NCBI GenBank assembly: GCA_040878115.1
Contig: JBBDMV010000069.1
Coordinates: 1 to 25,691 of the forward strand
Length of the DNA stretch: 25,691 nt
Source: JBBDMU01 sp040878115
Lineage (GTDB): Bacteria; Bacteroidota; Rhodothermia; Balneolales; Natronogracilivirgulaceae
Reading direction: 5' to 3'
The stretch's first letter is position 1. Every line of letters starts with the position of its first letter. The position numbers and the translations under genes were made by a program. The notes beneath the pieces were generated by a model that was given only the letters and a program-made list of their open reading frames with translations, was not told the origin of the DNA and did no database searches. Of the stretch, positions 14,124-22,449 are shown piece after piece.

Positions 14124-16790
14124 TTATTCGATTTCCATGCATACTTTTTTTGCTTCTTCCAACGCTTCATTAAGCTTCTCAGGCCGGCGGCCACCTGCTG
14201 TAGCCAGCCCGGACTGTCCGCCGCCGCCGCCACCGACCAACTTGGCCAACTGACCTACCAGGCGGCCTGCTTTGATTCCGCGGCCGATTACATCATCGGA
14301 TACGGCTGCCAAAAGATAAACTTTGTTATTTTGCTCATCTTTAGAACCCAGTACAGTAACCGTTCCTTCAGGACTTTTTCTGAGGGATTCATAACCGAGT
14401 TGTTTAAGTACATTCATACTAACTCCCGGCACTTCACCTCTTATTAGTTTTATGTTATTAGGAAGTGATTCTGCACTGTTTACTAAATTATTCAGTGCTG
14501 AAGTTGCTAATTGCAAACGTAGCTTTTCTAATTCTTTCTCTAATGTTTTTTTATCGGAGATCAGCTTTTCCAAACTACTCACCGGGTCATCGGTTGTGCC
14601 TACCTGGCTTTTAAGCTGCTCTACCAGCAACTTTTCTTCGCGCAGATATCGGTCGGCGGCTTTACCGGTAACAGCCTCAACACGACGTATACCAGCAGCC
14701 ACAGAGCTTTCTGCGATGATGCGGAAGTAGCCGATCTCTCCGGTAGCCTTTACGTGGGTTCCCCCGCACAGCTCTACAGAGAAGCTGGGGTCCAGGGTTA
14801 TCACCCTGACTTTCTCTCCGTACTTCTCGCCAAACAGCATCATGGCACCTCGCCTTTGGGCTTCTTTTATCGGTACGTTACGTTCTTCCTTGAGATCTAT
14901 ATTTTCTTGAATCTTATGGTTTACCAGTTCTTCAATTTGGTCCAGTGTTTTTGTGTCAAGGGCCTCATAGTGGGAAAAATCAAAACGGAGACGCTCGTTT
15001 TCAACAAGAGATCCTTTTTGCCCAACGTGAGTACCCAGAATTTCACGGAGTGCGGCATGCAACAGATGAGTCGCGGTATGGTTTTTCTGGATTTCCCTAC
15101 GCCTCTCCCGATCAACCACAGCCTCCCAGGTTCCCTCGGGGTTTTCAGGGAGGTGATCCACATAATGAATAAAGCGGCCATTTGTTTTTTTAACATCCAA
15201 AACACGGATATGCTCACCACCGCTGGTGATGATGCCTGTGTCACCTACTTGCCCCCCGCTTTCGGCATAAAATGGGGTTCTGTCAAGGACCAAAGCAGCT
15301 TCTTTTCCGCTTCTGCGGTAGGCTGAGACCGACACGTTGGCCTCAAGATGATCATAGCCAACAAACTCTGTACCCTTGTCATCTTTATTAACTAACGTCC
15401 ATTCTTCCTGATCGGAATCTACGGCCTCAAACTTCCCGGAGGTCCGCGCCCGCTCTTTTTGCTCAAGCATCAATTCGTCAAAATGGGTGATATCGACCTC
15501 TTTACCTTGTTCACGGGCCATCAGGGAGGTTAAGTCAATGGGAAAACCAAAGGTGTCGTGCAGCATAAAGGCGTCTTCTCCCGGTAAGATCGCTTTCCCC
15601 GCGATCATGCTTTGAAAAAGCTCTATCCCCTGCCCCAGGGTTTTGATAAATCCTTTTTCTTCGGCTTCGATTACATTTTGAACGTAAGCTTTCTGGGCGA
15701 TTAGTTCCGGGAATACAGCTTTTAATTGTTCTGCAAGTACTTCTACAAGTTTATGCATAAAAGGTTCTTTTAAACCAAGCGTGTCCCACCCATAGCGTAC
15801 GGCCCTGCGCAGTATCCGCCGGATCACATATCCTCGCCCATCATTTCCGGGTGACGCACCATCGGCAACAGAGAACGATACTGCGCGAATATGATCGGCT
15901 ATTACACGCATAGCTATATCCGATCTTTCAGATTCCCCATAGCTTATCCTGGCCAATTTTCCGATTTCATCGATTAACGGAGTAAAAACATCGGTATCAT
16001 AATTGGATTTTTCACCCTGCAGCACGGCCACGATACGTTCAAAGCCCATACCGGTGTCAACATGCTGAGCAGGCAATTCAACAAGGCTGCTGTTTTTTTT
16101 TCGGTTGAATTGAATAAATACCAGGTTCCATATCTCCATCACGCGTGGATCGTCTTTATTGACGAGTTCAGAACCGGGCTGCTTTTTTCGCTCCTCATCC
16201 GGTCGAAGATCTATGTGTACCTCCGAACAAGGACCGCAAGGACCTATTTCACCCATTTCCCAAAAATTATCTTTTTTGCCACACTTAAGGATATGGTCCG
16301 GCTTAATGCCTGTTTTTGATTTCCAAATCTCTGCCGCCTCCTCATCAGCCGGAAGACCATCTTCATCATCCCCGGCAAAAACGGTGGCATATAGCCGCTC
16401 CGGATCGATTCCCCAAACCTGAGTTAACAGTTCCCAACCCCATTCAATAGCTTCTTCTTTAAAGTAATCCCCGAAGGACCAATTCCCCAACATCTCAAAA
16501 AGAGTATGGTGATAGGTATCATGGCCTACTTCTTCAAGGTCGTTATGTTTCCCACTCACACGAATACAACGCTGAGTGTTTGCCGCTCGTTTCCAAACCT
16601 TGTCGTTATTTTTGTAACCCTCTTGCTCACCCAGAAATATTGGCTTGAACTGGTTCATACCCGCATTGGTAAACAGCAAAGTGGGATCGTCCTGCGGAAC
16701 CACCGGCGCACTATTTACGATGATATGCTGCTTGTTCTTAAAGAATTCAAAAAAATCTTCTCTGATTTCTGCGGATGTTTTCTTGACCAT
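14124..16790 (-). CDS. alaS: Alanyl-tRNA synthetase
   Basis: Charges tRNA-Ala. The 888-residue protein has the full bacterial layout: class II catalytic domain (about 1-245, with FTNAGMNQFKP and GHDTYHHTLFEMLGNWSFGDYF), tRNA-recognition domain, editing domain (about 550-710) with the zinc-binding HTATHLLH (His571, His575) and CGGTHV (Cys675, His679), a coiled segment (about 720-760) and a C-Ala/DHHA1 domain with a run of six glycines near 848-853. Both active sites look intact. It is divergent from the YihY-type gene; 241 bp lie between the two start codons. It could be co-transcribed with pdhABC, but the 152-bp gap makes a separate pdh promoter likely. Confidence 0.98.
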   Translation of the reverse strand: MVKKTSAEIREDFFEFFKNKQHIIVNSAPVVPQDDPTLLFTNAGMNQFKPIFLGEQEGYKNNDKVWKRAANTQRCIRVSGKHNDLEEVGHDTYHHTLFEMLGNWSFGDYFKEEAIEWGWELLTQVWGIDPERLYATVFAGDDEDGLPADEEAAEIWKSKTGIKPDHILKCGKKDNFWEMGEIGPCGPCSEVHIDLRPDEERKKQPGSELVNKDDPRVMEIWNLVFIQFNRKKNSSLVELPAQHVDTGMGFERIVAVLQGEKSNYDTDVFTPLIDEIGKLARISYGESERSDIAMRVIADHIRAVSFSVADGASPGNDGRGYVIRRILRRAVRYGWDTLGLKEPFMHKLVEVLAEQLKAVFPELIAQKAYVQNVIEAEEKGFIKTLGQGIELFQSMIAGKAILPGEDAFMLHDTFGFPIDLTSLMAREQGKEVDITHFDELMLEQKERARTSGKFEAVDSDQEEWTLVNKDDKGTEFVGYDHLEANVSVSAYRRSGKEAALVLDRTPFYAESGGQVGDTGIITSGGEHIRVLDVKKTNGRFIHYVDHLPENPEGTWEAVVDRERRREIQKNHTATHLLHAALREILGTHVGQKGSLVENERLRFDFSHYEALDTKTLDQIEELVNHKIQENIDLKEERNVPIKEAQRRGAMMLFGEKYGEKVRVITLDPSFSVELCGGTHVKATGEIGYFRIIAESSVAAGIRRVEAVTGKAADRYLREEKLLVEQLKSQVGTTDDPVSSLEKLISDKKTLEKELEKLRLQLATSALNNLVNSAESLPNNIKLIRGEVPGVSMNVLKQLGYESLRKSPEGTVTVLGSKDEQNNKVYLLAAVSDDVIGRGIKAGRLVGQLAKLVGGGGGGQSGLATAGGRRPEKLNEALEEAKKVCMEIE

Positions 16791-17031
16791 GTTAAATTAA
16801 ATAGTAAATTTTACGCTCAAGCAGTCGCCAAAGCATTACGGCGTTTAAGTTATGGAAATTTAAAGAAATATTGAAGATAGTTACGATGAATTTACTTGAT
16901 AGCAAAACATCCTTTAACCTTAAATATTTCAACGTGTAAAGTTTTTGAATTAGCTAACCTTGTACCCCTTATATTCAATTTCATTTATTTGTATATTGGT
17001 TGTACAACAAACATCAATCAGAGGATTTAGA
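16791..17031. promoter_or_regulatory. Divergent promoter region, alaS / yihY-like
   Basis: The two genes are transcribed away from each other, so both promoters must lie here. A weak Bacteroidetes-type candidate for the plus-strand gene is TTG at 16960-16962 with TTTATTTG at 16984-16991; the spacing is slightly long and the match partial. AGAGGA at 17020-17025 is a good Shine-Dalgarno sequence for a TTG start at 17032. Confidence 0.35.
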
Positions 17032-17979
17032 TTGAGCATAAAAACTGTCTGGCACGAAATTAAAAAGGTAACGCTGCTCACCATCACCAAATGGTCTACT
17101 GATAATATCGCTCTGCATTCAGCAGGTGTGGCTTTTTATACTATTTTCTCCATTGCGCCGATGATCATCATTATCATCAGCCTGGCTGGGTTCCTATTTG
17201 GTGAACAGGCTATTGAAGGACAGTTAGCTGATGCCATGGCAGAAGTAATGGACCGCGATATGGCAGAAACCATTCAAAGCTTTGTCGCCAGCGCACGAGT
17301 GCAGCAAACGGGGCTCTGGCAATCATTTATTGGTTTGGGTATTTTACTTTTTGCATCAACTACGGTGATAGCCCAACTTAAAGATTCTTTAAATAATATA
17401 TGGCAAGTTCAACCTAATTTAGAACATAGCACCATAAAGCGTTTTATAATGGACAGGGTTTTAAGCCTGCTTCTGGTAATCATCTTTGCCACTTTCCTGG
17501 TGGCTTCGGTTATCCTTGATGCTGTTTTAATCTACCTTGAACCGGTTTTAGATCCAATAATCCCTGGCGGAATAGATTTTTGGAGTTTTCTAAATACCGT
17601 ACTATTCGTGGTTGTCATCACCGCTCTTTTTACGGTAATATTTAAACTTTTGCCGGATGTGATTATTCCCTGGAGGGATGTATTGATTGGAGCATTTGCA
17701 ACTACACTACTATTTCTTTTGGGCAGGCTTGGGATTCAATGGTATATGAGTGGAGGGGGAGTAGAAACAACCTACGGTGCAGCTGGCTCATTCGTAATAT
17801 TCCTCATATGGGTGTATTACAACATTATGGTTGTTTTCCTTGGGGCTGAATTCACTAAAGTTTTCGCCACCCGCTACGGCTCAAAAGTAGTGCCCGCCGG
17901 TTATGCTTCATTCACCCCTGAATTTACAGTTGGCGATTACCGCGACGATACCAGTGATGAGCCAAGGGGGGCTGATTAA
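17032..17979 (+). CDS. YihY/BrkB family inner-membrane protein
   Basis: Integral membrane protein of the YihY/BrkB family (once mis-named RNase BN), with roughly six transmembrane segments; the function is not established. Conserved family features are the FYTIFSIAPMIIIIISLAG segment, the A-S-T-T-V-I region followed by LNNIWQV, the PDV..PWRDVLIGA loop and the late GAAGSFVIFLIWVYYN and FLGAEFTKVFA blocks. I choose TTG at 17032 (315 residues) because AGAGGA sits six bases upstream; the frame stays open upstream to another TTG at 16960, but those 24 residues have no comparable ribosome-binding site. Convergent with the FNR gene. Confidence 0.88.
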   Translation: MSIKTVWHEIKKVTLLTITKWSTDNIALHSAGVAFYTIFSIAPMIIIIISLAGFLFGEQAIEGQLADAMAEVMDRDMAETIQSFVASARVQQTGLWQSFIGLGILLFASTTVIAQLKDSLNNIWQVQPNLEHSTIKRFIMDRVLSLLLVIIFATFLVASVILDAVLIYLEPVLDPIIPGGIDFWSFLNTVLFVVVITALFTVIFKLLPDVIIPWRDVLIGAFATTLLFLLGRLGIQWYMSGGGVETTYGAAGSFVIFLIWVYYNIMVVFLGAEFTKVFATRYGSKVVPAGYASFTPEFTVGDYRDDTSDEPRGAD

Positions 17980-17991
17980 TACAGCTCTGGC

Positions 17992-18055
17992 AAATAAGCT
18001 GCGTCACTGCGGTTTAAATCGAGTCAATTAAACCCCGCCCCACTGCAAGTTATTT
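17992..18055. terminator. Possible bidirectional terminator
   Basis: Between two convergent genes. A long imperfect stem pairs AAATAAGC...GCGGTTTAA (17992-18016) with TTAAACC-CCGC...TTATTT (18028-18055). The outer A/T arms would give a T-rich end in each direction. Pairing is imperfect in the middle. Confidence 0.4.
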
Positions 18056-18091
18056 AAAGCTCACGCTATGACACATTACGGCAGGTAAATA

Positions 18092-19042
18092 TCAGTAAAC
18101 TTCAAGAAACATTCTCTTTGAAGGCTTCACGTTTCGCTTCATGTCTTCAGCATCCCAATCTTCGGGGTCTTTGCCGGTGATCTTATCGGATATCTTGAGA
18201 TAGTCATTAAACCCATGCTTACCCAGGAGCTTGTAAATCCCGGTCTCCATCCCCTTGAGTCCACAGACGTAGATCAGCGTATTATCTTTTCCCAAGATCG
18301 GATGCAACAGATCTCTTTCGTCTTCGATCTTGGTCTGGACATAGTGCTTTGACCCATCCTTTCTGGGATCTTCACGTGAAATGGATTTTAGATAATGGAA
18401 ATTAGCCCGTGAGTCCGCCAACGGTTGCAAATACTCAGAGTACAACAGATCAGTCCTATAAGCACAGCCGAAAACCATGGCAATATCGGTTTGGACATCC
18501 TTCTCCATCAGGTCCATAATCATCCCCCGAAAAGGCGCTATGCCCGTTCCTGTACCAAAGAACAGGTAGTTGTACTTTTCCGGGTTTTCAGGAAGCAAAA
18601 ATCTCTTGCCACTCGGCCCGGTCATTTTTACTTTATCGCCGGGCTTAAGGGTGGATAGGTAATTAGAACATACTCCGGTAAAGATCGACCGGTCTTCCCA
18701 ATGTTCATCAATCAGGCGTTTTACGGTAGTTGAGACAATCTTGCCTTCGCCGTCTTCCCCTCTTGATGGCGATGCAACCGAATAGAGCCGCAGTTTGGGA
18801 TATTTGCCGTTTTTATCAAGTATGTTCGGAACAATACCGATACTTTGTCCGGCAATCACGTTGCCTTCAAGCTCAGTTCCCGTTAAATCAAACGTGATAT
18901 GCCGGATAAAATTCGGGCTGGCGCTTTTCGTGGCAATCCTGTTTTCCACGATGGGTATTTCGATCGGTTGCTTGGGCCGAACAAGGTTTAGTTTTACATC
19001 AGGCAATTGAATATCCTGCTCGAGGCCATTTTCTGTACTCAT
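18092..19042 (-). CDS. Plant-type ferredoxin-NADP+ reductase
   Basis: FAD enzyme moving electrons between ferredoxin (or flavodoxin) and NADP(H). The 316-residue protein matches the plastid/cyanobacterial FNR class: FAD-binding RLYSVAS (85-91) and GVCSNYL (123-129), then TGPSGK (141-146), the NADP-binding GTGTGIAPFRG (163-173), a basic stretch including SREDPRKDG and YVQT, and VCGLKGMETGI (259-269). It ends in Glu-Val-Tyr, so it keeps the C-terminal aromatic residue that stacks on the flavin in photosynthetic FNRs. It lacks the phycobilisome-linker domain. No ferredoxin gene is adjacent. It follows the unknown membrane-protein gene by 15 bp. Confidence 0.93.
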   Translation of the reverse strand: MSTENGLEQDIQLPDVKLNLVRPKQPIEIPIVENRIATKSASPNFIRHITFDLTGTELEGNVIAGQSIGIVPNILDKNGKYPKLRLYSVASPSRGEDGEGKIVSTTVKRLIDEHWEDRSIFTGVCSNYLSTLKPGDKVKMTGPSGKRFLLPENPEKYNYLFFGTGTGIAPFRGMIMDLMEKDVQTDIAMVFGCAYRTDLLYSEYLQPLADSRANFHYLKSISREDPRKDGSKHYVQTKIEDERDLLHPILGKDNTLIYVCGLKGMETGIYKLLGKHGFNDYLKISDKITGKDPEDWDAEDMKRNVKPSKRMFLEVY

Positions 19043-19057
19043 GTAATTAGTATTATT

Positions 19058-19696
19058 TTAAAATTGAACTTTAAGGGTAAATCCACCGCCACTGTATGAA
19101 TTATGATCAGGCAGCACACCATTGAAATGTACCGGATATAGGCTTATGTCTTCCAGATATCGACTGGATAAATATAACAAAACGGAATCATAAACCAGCA
19201 AAAATACACCCTGGGCAAATATGGCGGCACCAAACTCTCTGGTCCTACGCGATTCGCTATAGTGGGCCAAACCCAGACCAGCTGCTATATAGCTGACGTT
19301 TAATCCGGTATTTACAGCTATAATCCTATTGTAACGTTGTTCATAACGCAATAAATCATTGATGTTGTTTTCTTCTCTGTTAAATGTAGTAGGATTAAGT
19401 AATGAAGTTGCAGCGATTGCCGTATTCACAGCTCCCCATCCTGCCGTCATCAGGCCAAAATCACTGATATCAGTGATAGCAAACAAACCACCTCCGACCA
19501 GGCTGGCAACCCCCCAGGTTAATAGAACACGTCCTGCTTCGTGATGTTCAGCTTGCCGCTGTTCGTAACGCATCCACAATTCGTCTTTCGCGATCTGAGC
19601 TTCAGCCTGACTGGGAAATGTTATAGCAGCAATACTGAAAAGAACGAAACCTAAGGTTCCCATCTTTATTTTCCGGGGCCTGTTATTGCTTTGCAT
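19058..19696 (-). CDS. Membrane protein of unknown function
   Basis: A 212-residue protein I do not recognise with certainty. I choose the ATG at 19696: it begins a typical signal peptide (basic RPRKIK, then a hydrophobic stretch, then an A-x-A cleavage site before QIAKDELW near residue 34). The frame extends upstream to 19801, but the added 35 residues look like untranslated AT-rich sequence. The mature part has an RYEQRQAEHHEAG segment, then about four hydrophobic segments with GWGAVNTAIAA and NTGLNVSYIAAGLGL motifs. The C-terminus ends in aromatic residues (KVQF). It is 15 bp upstream of the FNR gene on the same strand. Confidence 0.7.
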   Translation of the reverse strand: MQSNNRPRKIKMGTLGFVLFSIAAITFPSQAEAQIAKDELWMRYEQRQAEHHEAGRVLLTWGVASLVGGGLFAITDISDFGLMTAGWGAVNTAIAATSLLNPTTFNREENNINDLLRYEQRYNRIIAVNTGLNVSYIAAGLGLAHYSESRRTREFGAAIFAQGVFLLVYDSVLLYLSSRYLEDISLYPVHFNGVLPDHNSYSGGGFTLKVQF

Positions 19697-19857
19697 TAAA
19701 ATTTGGTAATTACCGTTTTTTAAAGCTACCAATTTAAACTTTAGAATGGCCAATTGGAAGCAAAACATATAATGGGCTTTAAAATGGAGATTTTTTAGCA
19801 ATAAAGTTTGAACTTTAGCACTTTTAAAAGTAGTAACCTGAAATTATCCCTCAGTCT

Positions 19858-19939
19858 AAGCCTGAAAGGCTTTAATATCCATAGCTCCGGATGAAATCCG
19901 GGGGTGCAATGATAAATAGCAAGCAACCCTGAAAGGGTT
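19858..19939. repeat. Three TGAAA-loop hairpins
   Basis: Three 15-nt hairpins lie at 19858-19872 (AAGCC/GGCTT), 19887-19901 (CCGGA/TCCGG) and 19925-19939 (AACCC/GGGTT). Each has a perfect 5-bp stem and the same five-base TGAAA loop, while the stem sequences differ. Intergenic repeats containing CCTGAAAGGG and GATGAAATCC palindromes are common in Bacteroidetes-like genomes; their function is not known to me. Confidence 0.7.
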
Positions 19940-20171
19940 GAACGTATATTGCCTGGCTTCAATAAAATTATTTTTTAACCGGACTCAGGTTAGTAGATTT
20001 TCAAATTGTAAGCCTTCTCTTACAAATAGAAATATTTGGCCATAGTCTTAATGGAACAGCATAAATAAACATGTTCTGAAAGAGGGCATGACTTATAGAA
20101 TAACTTTTCATCTTTATATGTGCTTTGAAAAAAGAACGTGATTATGTAGTATGCTGTTAAATAGATTGTTA

Positions 20172-20198
20172 TTGCCATTGCAATTAATTTGGTATAAA
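20172..20198 (+). promoter_or_regulatory. Possible promoter of the sucrose gene
   Basis: TATAAA at 20193-20198 with TTGCCA at 20172-20177 (15-bp spacer, two short of optimal). Transcription from it would begin around 20205, only a few bases before the TTG start at 20209, implying a nearly leaderless mRNA. AT-rich background makes chance a real alternative. Confidence 0.25.
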
Positions 20199-20208
20199 TA
20201 CTACTGTT

Positions 20209-22389
20209 TTGAAAAAAGATCAAAAAAAATTTTACTTCCAACTATTCAGTATTCATGGATTAGTTCGATCAGAGAACCTTGAACTAGGGCGTGATGCCGA
20301 TACCGGCGGGCAGGTTAAGTATGTCGTTGATCTTGCTAAAGCCCTTGGTGAACGCGAAGAAGTTGAACAAGTCGACCTTTTTACCCGGTACATTGATGAT
20401 AAGCGGGTAAGTTCCAACTATAAGCAGGAAACTGAACCTATCAGTAAAAACTCCCGTATTGTCCGCATACGTTGCGGGGGGAAAAGGTACATGCGCAAGG
20501 AGCTGTTATGGCCCAGCCTTGATGAATTTGCAGATAACGTGATTCGGTTTAACAAAAAGCATGGCATTAATCCGGATGTTTTTCATGGGCATTATGCCGA
20601 TGCCGGTTATGTTGCCCAGCGCTTATCTGCAACCATGGGCATTCCATATATCTTCACGGGCCACTCTTTAGGCCGGAGTAAATTAAATTCCCTAATAAAT
20701 GAAGGGCTAAGCCGTGAACAGATTGACAAGCAGTACAATATCAACCGTCGCATTAAAGCTGAAGAAGATGTTTTAAGAACTACGGATATGGTCATAACCA
20801 GTACACGTCATGAAATCAAGAATCAGTACTTCCTGTATGATAACCATGAAATACCCATTTTCCAGGTAATCCCGCCGGGCATTGATGTTGAAAAATTTTA
20901 TCCGTTTTATTATGACGAAGATGAAAATCGGGAGAAGCCGGAGGAATCCATGCAAGCCCGGCATAAAATGCAATCTGAATTAGAGCGATTTCTAAAAAAT
21001 TCAAACAAGCCCCTTATTCTGGCTATTTGCCGACCGGACAGCAAAAAAAATATACAAGGTTTGGTGAAAGCGTTCGGTAACAACAAGGAACTGCAGCTCA
21101 TAGCCAATCTGGCCATTTTTGCCGGCATCCGCAAGGATATAGACAATATGGACGATAATGAACGCAATGTCCTGAATGATCTGCTTTATTTGATGGATAA
21201 GTATGATCTATACGGGAAAATGGCTATTCCCAAAAAGCACGATCCCAATAACGAAGTTCCAGAACTTTACCGAATGGCTGCTGATAGCCGTGGCGTATTT
21301 GTAAATTCCGCCTTTTCAGAACCGTTTGGCCTGACATTAATTGAAGCGGCCTCAACCGGAGTCCCCATTGTTGGTCCGGATGATGGCGGTCCACAAGATA
21401 TTGTCAAGAATTGCAAAAACGGGATATTGGTAGATACTACAACTCCCGATAATATTGCCAACGCCATTAAACAAATTTTAGTCGATGTTGATAAATGGAC
21501 AAAATTTTCAACCAATGGAATAAACGGAGTAAGAGAATATTATTCATGGGAAGCCCATACCTATTCTTTTATCAAAAAAATAAAAACAGTAGTAAAAAAA
21601 TATGCTCAGGAGCATAAAGAAAAGAATAACCTCACCTTTCCCGGCCAACGGTTCAAAGATGTAAAAAAACTTATTATCACTGATATTGATGATACGCTGA
21701 TAGGAAATGACAACTCCATGAAAAAGTTCATCCATACGTTGAAGGAAAAAAATAGCAGTATAACCTTTGGCGTAGCCACAGGACGCAGCCTGGAACTTGT
21801 AAAGGAAATATTTTCCCTAAAAGGACTACCTGTACCCCATATCATTATATCCTCTGTCGGGACTGAAATATATTATGGCAGTAATTACGACAACCTGCAC
21901 CAGGATGATGGATGGAGTGCCCATATTTCCTACCAGTGGAAGCCGGAAAAGATCAAAGAGGCTCTGGATGAGCTGGATTTTTTAAAGCAACAAGAAGAAG
22001 ACGGAGAGCGGCAATTTAAGCTAAGCTATAACATGAAACCTAATGAAGACAACATTGCTATTGTACATCAAAAGCTGACAGAAAAGAAGCTGCGTTACAA
22101 CCTTATTTATTCACGTGATGCCTATCTTGATATTCTCCCTCAAAGGGCCTCTAAAGGTAAAGCAATAGATTACCTGAGTCGCAAATGGCACATCAGTCCG
22201 AAAAACATTCTTGTTGCAGGTGATTCAGGCAATGATTACGAAATGCTTAGCGGAAAGCGCCTTTCCGTCGTAGTAGGCAACCACAGCCATGAATTAAAAG
22301 ATCTGGAAGGCAACCAACGCGTTTATTTTGCAAACTCAGAGTATGCTGCCGGGATTTTAGAAGGTATGGAGCATTATAAGTTTATTTGA
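20209..22389 (+). CDS. Sucrose-phosphate synthase fused to sucrose-phosphatase-like HAD domain
   Basis: The 726-residue protein joins a GT-B glycosyltransferase family 4 domain (about 1-465), which makes sucrose 6-phosphate from UDP-glucose and fructose 6-phosphate, to a HAD phosphatase domain (about 485-726). SPS features are the N-terminal FSIHGLVR, GRDADTGGQVKY (28-38), HGHYADAGYVA (126-136), FTGHSLGRSK, ICRPDSKKN and the E-x7-E pair in SEPFGLTLIEAA (Glu371, Glu379). The HAD domain has DIDDTL (492-497), ATGRS (523-527), the SPP-like ASKGKA lysine region (647-652) and GDSGND (671-676), so it should be catalytically active and could release sucrose. The start is a TTG at 20209, which gives the family's normal N-terminus. 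Sucrose as an osmolyte is inferred. Confidence 0.92.
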   Translation: MKKDQKKFYFQLFSIHGLVRSENLELGRDADTGGQVKYVVDLAKALGEREEVEQVDLFTRYIDDKRVSSNYKQETEPISKNSRIVRIRCGGKRYMRKELLWPSLDEFADNVIRFNKKHGINPDVFHGHYADAGYVAQRLSATMGIPYIFTGHSLGRSKLNSLINEGLSREQIDKQYNINRRIKAEEDVLRTTDMVITSTRHEIKNQYFLYDNHEIPIFQVIPPGIDVEKFYPFYYDEDENREKPEESMQARHKMQSELERFLKNSNKPLILAICRPDSKKNIQGLVKAFGNNKELQLIANLAIFAGIRKDIDNMDDNERNVLNDLLYLMDKYDLYGKMAIPKKHDPNNEVPELYRMAADSRGVFVNSAFSEPFGLTLIEAASTGVPIVGPDDGGPQDIVKNCKNGILVDTTTPDNIANAIKQILVDVDKWTKFSTNGINGVREYYSWEAHTYSFIKKIKTVVKKYAQEHKEKNNLTFPGQRFKDVKKLIITDIDDTLIGNDNSMKKFIHTLKEKNSSITFGVATGRSLELVKEIFSLKGLPVPHIIISSVGTEIYYGSNYDNLHQDDGWSAHISYQWKPEKIKEALDELDFLKQQEEDGERQFKLSYNMKPNEDNIAIVHQKLTEKKLRYNLIYSRDAYLDILPQRASKGKAIDYLSRKWHISPKNILVAGDSGNDYEMLSGKRLSVVVGNHSHELKDLEGNQRVYFANSEYAAGILEGMEHYKFI

Positions 22390-22400
22390 GGACCAGTTGA

Positions 22401-22439
22401 ATAATCATTCCTTCCTATGAGTTCCTTAGAGATGATTAT
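22401..22439. terminator. Possible terminator between convergent genes
   Basis: ATAATCAT (22401-22408) has an exact inverted match at 22432-22439 across a 23-base spacer, between the stops of the convergent sucrose and esterase genes. The stem is short and AT-rich with no strong T tract, so this is weak. Confidence 0.25.
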
Positions 22440-22449
22440 GTAATCTACA

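Larger units (their letters stand above)
19697..20208. other. Gene-free region with hairpins upstream of the sucrose gene
   Basis: Divergent intergenic region of about 510 bp. It holds three 15-nt hairpins with a TGAAA loop (19858-19939) and, at the right end, a possible promoter for the sucrose gene. The only reading frame of note (20020-20241, minus) is AT-rich, overlaps the start of the sucrose gene and is not supported. Confidence 0.65.

Noticed and set aside
14754..15326. 190-residue plus-strand reading frame
   Set aside because: It is antisense to the conserved editing region of alaS and has no independent support.
20020..20241. 73-residue minus-strand reading frame upstream of the sucrose gene
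   Set aside because: AT-rich composition, overlaps the start of the sucrose gene on the other strand, and no ribosome-binding site.
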